Assembly (NCBI GenBank): GCA_035347995.1
Contig: DAOPQD010000133.1
Location: 1 to 7,242, forward strand
Length of the DNA stretch: 7,242 bases
Direction of reading: 5' to 3'
DNA from: JAAZNO01 sp012798275
Lineage (GTDB): Bacteria > Chloroflexota > Anaerolineae > B4-G1 > SLSP01
Part shown: piece by piece, positions 1 through 5,381 of the stretch
Layout: each line of letters starts with the position of its first letter
Position numbering within the stretch: the stretch's first letter is position 1
Position numbers and translations under genes: made by a program
Notes under the pieces: generated by a model
Database searches by the model: none
What the model was told of the DNA's origin: nothing
The model's input: the letters and a program-made list of their open reading frames with translations, nothing else

Positions 1-305
1 CTCTAATTGTATTGTCATGTGGTAAGTATAGCACGAGTTGACAATCTGACATGAAACACAGTTTGTGCCCGCGTCTGGTATACCAACAGCACGCTCAGCA
101 TTTGAAGAACACGGATTTGGTTCATCGTCTTGCTCCTTCCATAGGTGAGACCACCAGTATGTAATACCTCCTGCATGTCTGCTGCTCTGGTTACGCTGCT
201 GTCATCTGCCTCCCTTCTCAGCGTGCACGCCCATTCTTCGATGATAGCAGCGATTGGCGCACAGCCTGACCGAGTGACTTTTGTTTCGCAAGACCGCTCT
301 GTGGC
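1..305. other. Low-information region with no confident gene
   Basis: I see no recognisable gene in this stretch. On the minus strand the frame that follows the stop codon at 306-308 stays open for about 97 codons, down to a stop at 15-17. It has no good start codon before position 125 and no family motif I recognise. The plus strand also has an open frame (145-462), which overlaps the minus-strand secreted-protein remnant and resembles no known protein. Base composition is near even, unlike the GC-rich genes on the right, which fits degraded or transferred DNA. It may hold decayed coding sequence. Confidence 0.5.
15..125 (-). CDS. Possible 36-residue small protein, unknown function
   Basis: A short minus-strand frame starts at an ATG at 125-123. 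Just upstream (in transcript sense) is an AAGGAG ribosome-binding site with 7 nt spacing, which is the main reason to list it. The peptide begins MNQIRVLQMLSVLLVYQTRA, a short basic start and then a hydrophobic stretch, so it could be a signal-like or membrane-associated peptide. It could equally be the surviving start of a broken secreted protein. It stops at 15-17 without a recognisable domain. The same frame is open upstream of the ATG, so the start is not certain. I do not recognise the family, and a chance frame is quite possible. Confidence 0.2.
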   Translation of the reverse strand: MNQIRVLQMLSVLLVYQTRAQTVFHVRLSTRAILTT

Positions 306-502
306 TTATTGCCGCAAAGTGAGCGGCAGGAACACCTTGAAATCCTCGCCCTCGAGCGGCGTCAGCGCCAGATCGAGATCTATCACGGCGGGCGGAATGC
401 CCACCACGGGACTGGTGAGGGGCTCGTCGCCCTCAGCTGCCACCTTCACATACCAACAATGACCCGACTCCATGCCCCAGACATAGTATCCAGCAACAGT
501 AG
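306..502 (-). pseudogene. C-terminal remnant of a probable secreted/surface protein
   Basis: About 64 codons are open on the minus strand from the edge of the insertion sequence to a TAA at 306-308. The translation looks like real protein: it includes YYVWGMESGHCWYVKVAAEG, then SPVVGIPPAVIDLDLALTP, and ends EDFKVFLPLTLRQ. The alternating aromatic and valine residues suggest a beta-sandwich domain, perhaps fibronectin III-like (weak). The FLPLTLRQ end resembles the xYLPLVLRx tails I recall on many extracellular proteins of Chloroflexota; that comparison is from memory. There is no start codon or signal peptide, because the 5' part is missing where the insertion sequence sits. After removal of the element, the sequence beyond it belongs to another transposase and does not restore the gene, so this end had probably been separated from its 5' part before or during the insertion. 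Confidence 0.55.
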
Positions 503-504
503 TA

Positions 505-524
505 CCTTGTCAAGCATCAATTGA
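505..524. repeat. Left terminal inverted repeat of the IS630-type element
   Basis: It reads CCTTGTCAAGCATCAATTGA and matches the reverse complement of 1678-1697 at 15 of 20 positions, including an 8-base TTGTCAAG core. A TA dinucleotide lies directly outside (503-504). It overlaps the last codons and stop of the transposase. Confidence 0.75.
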
Positions 525-1631
525 GGGGTAGAGTCGCCGGAGTTTGATGCGGGCGTCAGCGGCGGTGAAACGCCAATGAACCGTGGCCGCGTTGGCATTG
601 CGCTCCGCTTCCCAGGCTGCGGCCTCTTGCGCCAAAGCCATTTGGTCAGACGTGCGTGGATGGAGACACTGCCGACTGAGCACACTCAACTCGATCTCTG
701 CCATGTTGAGCCAACTCCCATGCTTAGGCGTGAAGTGAAACTCCAGCCGATCCAGAATCCGCCTGGCTTCGGCGGGCGGGAAGACCTCGTAGAGTGCCGC
801 GGGATTGTGGGTGTTCAACTGATCTTGCACCACCGTGATGACTTTGGCTTCGGGAAAGTGCACCTCCACCAACTCCCGCATACACTCGGCCCAGTCCGCT
901 TTCGTGCGATGCTCGGTGACTTTGACATGCCGCCAATTCTGCAAAGGGGCGAAAAACATGAACACATTAGCCACCCCTTCCCGACGGTATTCGTAGTCAT
1001 AACGCTCGGGTTGTCCGGGCTGCCCGGGCAGGGGCTGGCGCGTTTCGCTCACCAGTTGCACGGGAGTTTCATCCACACAAACGAATGGATAGGCGGGGTC
1101 CGCGGGCCGCTTGTACACGTCCAACACGTCCTCCATATGATAAACAAACTCGGCGTTGGCTTCGGGAGGAATGCACCATTCTTGTCTTTGCCAGGGCTTT
1201 AGTTCGTTTTTGTGCAACACTTGCCGGACGGTCTCATGCGACACACTCTCGACATACTCCAAAACCACCATCTTGTCTGCCAACAACCGCAGCGTCCAAC
1301 GCTGATGCCCCTCAGGCGGGGCACTCCACACCAAGGCAATCAGATGCGCTTCTTGCTCGCCATCCAATTTGTGGGGGTAGTCGCGGACTGGAGGACGCCG
1401 GTTCAAAGCAGCTTCCAACCCTTCTTCGACAAAGCACTGGCGCACCCGAGCGATGGTGGCTATGCTTACCTCCAGCGCTGCGCTGATTGCTGGATCCGAC
1501 CAGCCGGCATGGGCTTTCAGCAGAATGCGGGCATGAGTCAGTTTACGGGCTCGGGCCGTCCCAGACGCAAGCAGTTTTTGCAGCGTCTCACATTCTTCGG
1601 TACTCAGGGTGACAATGTACTTCTTGGCCAT
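510..1631 (-). CDS. IS630-family DDE transposase
   Basis: A 373-residue transposase that would cut and rejoin the ends of the surrounding insertion sequence. The N-terminal part (about residues 10-80) is helix-turn-helix-like: WSDPAISAALEVSIATIARV is followed by a winged-helix-like linker (EEGLEAALNRRPP). The catalytic DDE domain covers about residues 180-320, with D187 in FVCVDETPVQL, D270 in VVQDQLNTHNP and E312 in GSWLNMAEIELSVL. The HGSWLNMAEIE block is typical of IS630. All three acidic residues are present and there is no frameshift, so the enzyme may be active. The ATG at 1631 has an AGGAGG site 5 nt upstream (1637-1642 on the plus strand). The gene reads toward the left end of the element and stops within the left inverted repeat. 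Confidence 0.92.
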   Translation of the reverse strand: MAKKYIVTLSTEECETLQKLLASGTARARKLTHARILLKAHAGWSDPAISAALEVSIATIARVRQCFVEEGLEAALNRRPPVRDYPHKLDGEQEAHLIALVWSAPPEGHQRWTLRLLADKMVVLEYVESVSHETVRQVLHKNELKPWQRQEWCIPPEANAEFVYHMEDVLDVYKRPADPAYPFVCVDETPVQLVSETRQPLPGQPGQPERYDYEYRREGVANVFMFFAPLQNWRHVKVTEHRTKADWAECMRELVEVHFPEAKVITVVQDQLNTHNPAALYEVFPPAEARRILDRLEFHFTPKHGSWLNMAEIELSVLSRQCLHPRTSDQMALAQEAAAWEAERNANAATVHWRFTAADARIKLRRLYPSIDA

Positions 1632-1677
1632 CTCTGCCTCCTTTTTTGGAAGCAGGATACCACATCCCCCCCACCCA

Positions 1678-1697
1678 TCAAATCAGCCTTGACAAAG
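1678..1697. repeat. Right terminal inverted repeat of the IS630-type element
   Basis: The plus strand reads TCAAATCAGCCTTGACAAAG. Its reverse complement matches the left end (505-524) at 15 of 20 positions. TA at 1698-1699 lies directly outside, matching the TA outside the left end. The transposase ATG is about 47 bp inside this end, leaving space for the transposase promoter within or next to the repeat. Confidence 0.75.
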
Positions 1698-1699
1698 TA

Positions 1700-1819
1700 C
1701 CAGTCATTCAGTGTTTCAGGCCTCCGATGTACTTTAACAGGCGTGAGATAGTCCAAGCTGGAGTGCGGTCGTTCGTGGTTGTAGAAGGCGAAGTAACATT
1801 GCAAGTCAGACGCCGGCGA
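1700..1819 (-). pseudogene. C-terminal remnant of an IS3/IS481-like (rve-type) transposase
   Basis: The minus-strand translation contains LQCYFAFYNHERPHSSLDYL followed by TPVKVH. This is the hallmark C-terminal end of rve integrase-core transposases (pattern YFxFYNxxRPHxxLxxxTPxxV) seen in the IS3 and IS481 groups. Only about 30-40 codons remain: the DDE catalytic core is absent upstream, and the downstream end is interrupted by the IS630-type element at 1698. The open frame continues into the IS630 element to a stop at 1604, but that part belongs to the other element and is not native. The exact 5' edge of the remnant is unclear. The motif gives the family with good confidence but not the subgroup. 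Confidence 0.7.
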
Positions 1820-1839
1820 GAGCGCGTAAGGCCGCCCCG

Positions 1840-1881
1840 CATTACCCATTACTCCTCATCCATTACCCATTACCCCTCACA
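1840..1881. repeat. Tandem direct repeat, two 21-bp copies
   Basis: Two adjacent copies (1840-1860 and 1861-1881) agree at 18 of 21 positions and share the core CATTACCCATTAC, itself built of two CATTAC/CCATTAC steps. It lies between the transposase remnant and the toxin-antitoxin promoter. No function is evident; it may mark an old junction or a simple-sequence expansion. Confidence 0.7.
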
Positions 1882-1903
1882 TGGCCTCATCCCTGAGATG
1901 CAG

Positions 1904-1934
1904 GTGACTACTTTGTGACCTTTTGTGATATAAT
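1904..1934 (+). promoter_or_regulatory. Promoter of the toxin-antitoxin operon
   Basis: A perfect -10 hexamer TATAAT lies at 1929-1934. The best -35 candidate, GTGACT (1904-1909), matches TTGACA at four positions with a long 19-bp spacer, so the promoter may be weak or helped by a regulator. Transcription would begin near 1941, about 20 nt before the antitoxin ATG, and a strong AGGAGG ribosome-binding site (1950-1955) sits 5 nt before that ATG. Confidence 0.6.
1912..1928 (+). promoter_or_regulatory. Candidate antitoxin operator: two TTTGTGA repeats
   Basis: TTTGTGA occurs at 1912-1918 and again at 1922-1928, exactly 10 bp apart, so both copies face the same side of the DNA. They lie in the spacer of the promoter and abut its -10 box. 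Phd/YefM-family antitoxins usually repress their own operon by binding repeats over the promoter, so this is a reasonable operator candidate. Binding itself is inference. Confidence 0.35.
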
Positions 1935-1960
1935 GTAGTTACGATTTACAGGAGGGCACA

Positions 1961-2251
1961 ATGGAAACGAGGACGACGGTTCGTGAGTTGAAAGCGCAGC
2001 TGAGCGCTTATCTGCGACGTGTGGAGGCCGGCGAGACGGTGATCATCACCCGGCACGGCAGGGCCGTGGGGCGAATTGTGCCGGTGGAAGCGCCGCTGAC
2101 GACGCGCCTGGAGGCATTGGAGCAGGCAGGCGTGCTCGCCTGGAACGGGAAACCGCTGCCGCCTCTCGCACCGGCGGCGCAGACCACAGGCGCGACGACC
2201 GTGGCCCAGCTCCTCGTGGAGGAGCGCGCGCTGTCGCAGGAAGAAGCATGA
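1961..2251 (+). CDS. Type II antitoxin, Phd/YefM family
   Basis: A 96-residue antitoxin expected to bind and neutralise the PIN toxin encoded next to it and to repress the shared promoter. The N-terminal half (about residues 5-42) is the Phd/YefM DNA-binding fold: TTVRELKAQLSAYLRRVEAG, then ETVIITRHGRAVGRIVPVE, with the typical strand-helix-GETVxITRxGxxVxxIVP pattern. The C-terminal half (about 50-96) is less conserved, rich in Ala, Pro and Leu with an acidic end, and is the likely toxin-binding, disordered-until-bound tail. The ATG has an AGGAGG site 5 nt upstream. Its stop overlaps the toxin start (ATGA at 2248-2251), which couples translation. The gene is intact, and its length is in the normal range for the family. 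Confidence 0.9.
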   Translation: METRTTVRELKAQLSAYLRRVEAGETVIITRHGRAVGRIVPVEAPLTTRLEALEQAGVLAWNGKPLPPLAPAAQTTGATTVAQLLVEERALSQEEA

Positions 2252-2700
2252 TCGTCTACCTGGACGCCAGTGCGCTGGTAAAACGTTACGTCGCCGAGCG
2301 GGGCACTGCCGAAGTGACCGCGCTCATCGCCGCAGCCGCCGGTGTGGGGACGTCGCTGATCAGCCGGGCGGAGACGAGTGCGGCGTTGGCGAAGGCCGTC
2401 CGCGTCGGCGCGCTGACCTTCGAGGGGGCAGCGGCGGCGTTGCAGGTCTTCCGCAGCGAGTGGCCCTGGCTGATTCGGGTGCAGGCGACGGAACTGGTGT
2501 TGGCCCGTGCCGACGCCCTCGCCTGGGAACTGGGATTGCGCGGCTACGACGCCGTGCATCTGGCCTCCGCCCTCATCTGGCAAGAGGGTGTGGGCGAAGC
2601 CGTCACCCTGGCCACCTATGATCGGCAGCTGTGGGACGCGGGTCATACGCAGGGGCTGACTGTCTTCCCGGAAAATCTACCGGCATGGCTTAACGCCTGA
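2248..2700 (+). CDS. vapC: PIN-domain toxin, VapC-like ribonuclease
   Basis: A 150-residue PIN-domain protein, predicted to be a Mg2+/Mn2+-dependent RNase that blocks translation when free of its antitoxin. The PIN acidic residues are all in place: D6 in VYLDASALVKRY, E42 in SRAETSAALA, D101 in GYDAVHLASA and D125 in LATYDRQLWD. Length is normal for VapC-type toxins. It starts at the ATG inside the ATGA overlap with the antitoxin gene, so the two are translated in a coupled way. Pairing of a PIN toxin with a Phd/YefM-type antitoxin is common. Its end overlaps by about 11 bp the end of a convergent, broken gene. The RNA target cannot be read from the sequence. The gene looks complete and probably functional. 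Confidence 0.9.
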   Translation: MIVYLDASALVKRYVAERGTAEVTALIAAAAGVGTSLISRAETSAALAKAVRVGALTFEGAAAALQVFRSEWPWLIRVQATELVLARADALAWELGLRGYDAVHLASALIWQEGVGEAVTLATYDRQLWDAGHTQGLTVFPENLPAWLNA

Positions 2701-3004
2701 ACATAGGGGAAAATGCGTCGAAGGCGGTTTTGGGGCCCTGGACCAGCTCCGCCAGGAATTGCTGACGCTCTTTGGGCGTCCGATAGACCTGGTCCTGGAA
2801 TGACTCCCCTTCAGGGAACCCATCGTTGACGAACAGGCAAAGGGGAGTGTGCCAGGTCGGGCTCGCAACTCTTTTTGAATTCCTCTGTGAATTTTCCGTA
2901 AACCTGCAGCGGGGCAAGAAATGGCGTCTTGCCATCCAAGACGTTCTGCCTATAATCTTCATATTCGGAAGTGCGAAGAGTCAACGGTTTTTGTGAACCC
3001 TTGC
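2690..3004 (-). pseudogene. Frameshifted C-terminal remnant of an unrecognised gene
   Basis: Two minus-strand frames carry protein-like sequence that reads well if joined by one frameshift near 2840-2860. The upstream frame gives SEYEDYRQNVLDGKTPFLAP and LQVYGKFTEEFKKSCEPDL. The downstream frame gives CLFVNDGFPEGESFQDQVYR, TPKERQQFLAELVQGPKTAF and then DAFSPMFRR, ending at a TAA (2690-2692). Charge patterns and helix-like segments favour a real former gene. No start codon fits, and the 5' part is missing or too decayed. I do not recognise the family. It converges on the toxin gene and overlaps its end by about 11 bp. It may be debris from the same rearrangements that shaped the left part of the window. 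A sequencing error instead of a true frameshift cannot be excluded. Confidence 0.45.
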
Positions 3005-3022
3005 ACCGGGAGAAGATAGAGG

Positions 3023-3118
3023 ATGAACGAGTCCATTCGAATTCGAGTCTGTCTGGCGATCGTAACGCAAGGGAAGGTCCTGCTCGTGCCCCATGGTACC
3101 AGGCGTCGAGGCAAATGA
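3023..3118 (+). pseudogene. N-terminal fragment of a probable Nudix hydrolase
   Basis: A 31-codon plus-strand frame, ATG at 3023 to TGA at 3116-3118, reads MNESIRIRVCLAIVTQGKVL, then LVPH. This matches the usual first beta-strands of Nudix hydrolases (pattern RVxxxaIVxxGKVLLVxH). The reading becomes GTRRRGK and stops; no Nudix box (Gx5Ex7REUxEExGU) follows in any forward frame before hisS, so only the start of the gene survives. The sequence GGGAGAAGATAGAGG precedes the ATG and may contain its ribosome-binding site. It ends about 90 bp upstream of hisS and does not overlap it. The assignment rests on a short but characteristic segment, so the family call is moderate. Confidence 0.5.
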
Positions 3119-3210
3119 ACAAAAATCAGATTTGATGCGATGACCGCGCTCAGATTCCGGCTTCTCATCAGGATCCGGGTGGGTTGATCTCCAAAACGAG
3201 GTAGAACAAC
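3119..3210. other. hisS upstream leader, no clear promoter seen
   Basis: About 90 bp separate the Nudix-like fragment from hisS. I see no good -35/-10 pair, no T-box features and no terminator here. A GAGGT ribosome-binding site (3198-3202) lies 8 nt before the hisS ATG. The promoter for the four-gene operon may be unusual, weak or further upstream within the remnants. Confidence 0.4.
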
Positions 3211-4479
3211 ATGGACAAGTTTAACCGTCCCACAGGCACGCAGGACTTGCTGCCCGTCGAGCAACCCTATTGGGAATACGTCAGCAGCAGCGCCGCGGCG
3301 ACCGCTCGCCGCTTCGGCTACGAGCGCATCGAAACGCCCATCTTCGAATCCACCGGACTTTTCGCGCGCGGCGTCGGCGGCGCGACGGACATCGTCGAAA
3401 AAGAGATGTATTCCTTCCGCGATAAGGGCGACCATCCGCTCACCCTGCGCCCGGAGTTCACAGCAGGCGTCGTCCGCGCCTACATCGAAAATGGCCTCCA
3501 CACCCTTCCCAAGCCGGTGAAACTCTTCTCAATCGGGCCGATCTTCCGCTACGAACGTCCCCAGGCGGGACGCTTCCGGCAGTTCCACCAGTTCAACGCG
3601 GAACTCTTCGGCATTCAGGACCCCCTTGCCGACCTCGAGAGCATGTTACTGGCGTGGGACCTCTACGCCGGCTGGGACTTCAAAGGGCTCTCGTTCCAGA
3701 TCAACTCCACCGGTTGCCCCGCCTGTCGCCCCACTTACAGCGCCGCGCTGCGCGAGTATTACCAGCAGCACCTGCACGAGATCTGCGACGACTGCAAACG
3801 CCGCCTGGAGACCAATCCCCTGCGCGTGCTGGATTGCAAACAGGAGCGCTGTCAGCCGGTGATCGCGGGAGCGCCCCAAAGTATAACGTACCTCTGCGCT
3901 GAATGCGCCGCGCACTTCGCCAGCCTGCGCAGCTACCTCGATGCGCTCGCGCGCCCCTACACCATCAACCCCCGCCTGGTGCGCGGGCTGGATTATTACA
4001 CCAAGACCGTCTTTGAGGTGTGGGCCGAAGGCATCGGCGCACAGGCAGCCGTCTGCGGCGGCGGCCGCTACGATGGGCTGATCGAATTGCTTGGCGGCCA
4101 GCCAACGCCCGCGGTGGGCTTCGCCGCCGGCCTGGAGCGCATCATCCTGGTGATGAAAGCGCAGGGCCTCACACCGCCCCCCCTGCCCGTCCCCCCCGTC
4201 TTCATCGCCTTCTCCGGCGACGCCGCGCGCATCACCGCCATCCGCCTCCTCGTGGAGCTGCGCGCCGCGCACCTCGGCGCCCAGATCGCCATGGGGGGCA
4301 GCCTCAAAGCGCAGCTGCGTCAGGCCGACAAGTCCCAGGCGCGCCTCGTCCTCATCGCCGGCGAAGACGAGCTGGCGCGCGGGGAAGTGAGCCTCAAAGA
4401 TTTGACGACGGGCGCGCAAACCGCCGTGCCCCTGGCTGAAGTCGCAGCGCGCATCGCCCGGGCGCTCGGCGCGCCCTGA
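3211..4479 (+). CDS. hisS: Histidyl-tRNA synthetase
   Basis: A 422-residue class II aminoacyl-tRNA synthetase that charges tRNA-His with histidine in the cytosol. Motifs are complete: motif 2 at about 111-128 (IFRYERPQAGRFRQFHQF), the HisA block LVRGLDYYTKTVFE at 256-269, HisB CGGGRYDGL at 282-290, and motif 3 PAVGFAAGLERI at 300-311. A C-terminal anticodon-binding domain covers about 328-422 (VFIAFSGDAAR through GEVSLKDL). Length is normal. The inserted region between motif 2 and HisA has four cysteine pairs or near-pairs (C169/C172, C192/C195, C209/C214, C229/C232), which suggests a zinc-binding version of this domain. The ATG has GAGGT 8 nt upstream, and the N-terminus MDKFNRPTGTQDLLPVEQ is typical of the family. 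It is followed after 12 nt by nadK. Confidence 0.97.
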   Translation: MDKFNRPTGTQDLLPVEQPYWEYVSSSAAATARRFGYERIETPIFESTGLFARGVGGATDIVEKEMYSFRDKGDHPLTLRPEFTAGVVRAYIENGLHTLPKPVKLFSIGPIFRYERPQAGRFRQFHQFNAELFGIQDPLADLESMLLAWDLYAGWDFKGLSFQINSTGCPACRPTYSAALREYYQQHLHEICDDCKRRLETNPLRVLDCKQERCQPVIAGAPQSITYLCAECAAHFASLRSYLDALARPYTINPRLVRGLDYYTKTVFEVWAEGIGAQAAVCGGGRYDGLIELLGGQPTPAVGFAAGLERIILVMKAQGLTPPPLPVPPVFIAFSGDAARITAIRLLVELRAAHLGAQIAMGGSLKAQLRQADKSQARLVLIAGEDELARGEVSLKDLTTGAQTAVPLAEVAARIARALGAP

Positions 4480-4482
4480 GCG

Positions 4483-4488
4483 GGAGGG
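4483..4488 (+). promoter_or_regulatory. nadK ribosome-binding site
   Basis: GGAGGG lies between the hisS stop (4477-4479) and the nadK ATG (4492), 3 nt before the start codon. With a 12-nt intergenic gap and no room for a promoter, it supports co-transcription with hisS. Confidence 0.6.
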
Positions 4489-4491
4489 ACG

Positions 4492-5340
4492 ATGCAGACC
4501 ATCGGCCTGATCTACAATCCCCGCGTGGAAACCTCCATCCCCTTGGCACAAGAGATCGCCGCCTGGCTGGAGGCGCGTCACGTCAGCGCGTGGTTGTGTT
4601 CCACCCACGACAAACCCTCCGATAGCGCGTGCCTGGTGCGCAGCGACCTCCTCATCACCCTGGGCGGCGACGGCACCATCCTGCGCGCCGCGCCGCTGGC
4701 AGCGCCGTTGGGAATCCCCATGCTGGGCCTCAATCTGGGCCGGGTGGGCTTTCTCACCGAAGGCGATCCCGAACACTGGGTCGAAGTGCTGGAGCGCATC
4801 CTGGCCAACGAGGGCAGCATCGAAGAGCGGCTGATGTTACAGGTCACGCACCTGCGCGCCGGTGTGATGCAGGCCCGGGAATTCGCCCTCAACGACGCCG
4901 TCATCAGCCGGGGCGCGCTGGCCCGTACCGTCCATCTCCTCACGGCGATTGACGGCGCGGTGCTGACGGAATACGTCGCCGACGCGCTCATCCTGGCGAC
5001 GGCAACCGGCTCCACGGCCTATTCCTACGCCGTGGGCGGGCCGATCCTCCCCCCCTGGCTCGACAACATCATCATCGCGCCCGTCGCGGCCCACCTGAGC
5101 CTCGATCGCCCCCTGGTGCTCAACACGCAGGCCGTCATCGAGATCACAGTCCGCACGACAATCCCCGGCATGGTGACCGTGGACGGGCGTCTGGCGGGCG
5201 AGCTGCTCGAAGGCGACTGCGTGCGCGTCGAACGCAGTCCGCTCAAAGCGCGATTCCTGCGGTTGCGCAGCCGGGCAGACTTCTACCGTACGCTGGTCGC
5301 CCGTCTGAGCCCCCGGAATCACAACGAGGCGGAGAGTTGA
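4492..5340 (+). CDS. nadK: NAD kinase
   Basis: A 282-residue cytosolic enzyme that phosphorylates NAD to NADP using ATP or polyphosphate. The signature GGDGT is at 58-62 (LITLGGDGTILRA), and the following segment GLNLGRVGFLTEG (79-91) is typical. The NAD-site NDAV is at 134-137. The glycine-rich loop TATGSTAYSYAVGGP is at 170-184, and the PVAAHLSLDRPLVL segment at 197-210 matches the family's PIxPHxLxxRP block, here with Ala-Ala in place of the usual Cys-Pro. DGR (231-233) closes the conserved core. Length is normal. It starts 12 nt after hisS with its own GGAGGG site, and its end is followed closely by the zinc-finger membrane protein, which fits an operon. No truncation is visible. Confidence 0.96.
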   Translation: MQTIGLIYNPRVETSIPLAQEIAAWLEARHVSAWLCSTHDKPSDSACLVRSDLLITLGGDGTILRAAPLAAPLGIPMLGLNLGRVGFLTEGDPEHWVEVLERILANEGSIEERLMLQVTHLRAGVMQAREFALNDAVISRGALARTVHLLTAIDGAVLTEYVADALILATATGSTAYSYAVGGPILPPWLDNIIIAPVAAHLSLDRPLVLNTQAVIEITVRTTIPGMVTVDGRLAGELLEGDCVRVERSPLKARFLRLRSRADFYRTLVARLSPRNHNEAES

Positions 5341-5370
5341 ACACGCCGATGCCACAATTTTCGCAGGAAC

Positions 5371-5375
5371 AGGAG
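5371..5375 (+). promoter_or_regulatory. Ribosome-binding site that sets the start of the zinc-finger gene
   Basis: AGGAG lies 6 nt before the ATG at 5382. The alternatives are weaker: the TTG at 5337 overlaps the nadK stop with GGAGAG directly adjacent (no spacing), and the ATG at 5349 is 12 nt from that site. The 5382 start also begins just before conserved zinc-finger sequence. Confidence 0.6.
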
Positions 5376-5381
5376 CCGCCG

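Larger units (their letters stand above)
505..1697 (-). mobile_element. IS630-family insertion sequence, apparently complete (about 1.19 kb)
   Basis: The element holds a single DDE transposase gene on the minus strand and is bounded by imperfect inverted repeats of about 20 bp (505-524 and 1678-1697, 15 of 20 matching). Each repeat is directly flanked by TA (503-504 and 1698-1699), as expected for IS630/Tc1-type elements, which insert at TA and duplicate it. Length and gene content fit the family. The transposase stop codon lies inside the left repeat, 5 bp from the end. Neighbours on both sides are truncated genes, so it landed in an already rearranged area. The boundaries come from the inverted-repeat match read by eye and could shift by a few bases. 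Confidence 0.8.

Noticed and set aside
145..462. Plus-strand frame with a hydrophobic stretch resembling a signal peptide
   Set aside because: It overlaps the minus-strand remnant, has a Ser-rich low-complexity translation and no good ribosome-binding site.
576..1202. Plus-strand open frame of 208 codons opposite the transposase
   Set aside because: No domain or plausible start context; the minus strand carries an intact DDE transposase with catalytic residues.
1604..1699. Extension of the IS3/IS481-like remnant frame to a stop at 1604
   Set aside because: This part lies inside the IS630 element, across its right inverted repeat, and is a fortuitous in-frame continuation.
1840..1881. CRISPR-like array
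   Set aside because: Only two adjacent copies with no spacers between them; it is a simple tandem duplication.
3646..4776. Long minus-strand open frame (376 codons) opposite hisS and the start of nadK
   Set aside because: It is the mirror of GC-rich codons in hisS; composition is rich in Gly, Ala, Arg, Gln and His with no motif, while the plus strand has full HisS motifs.
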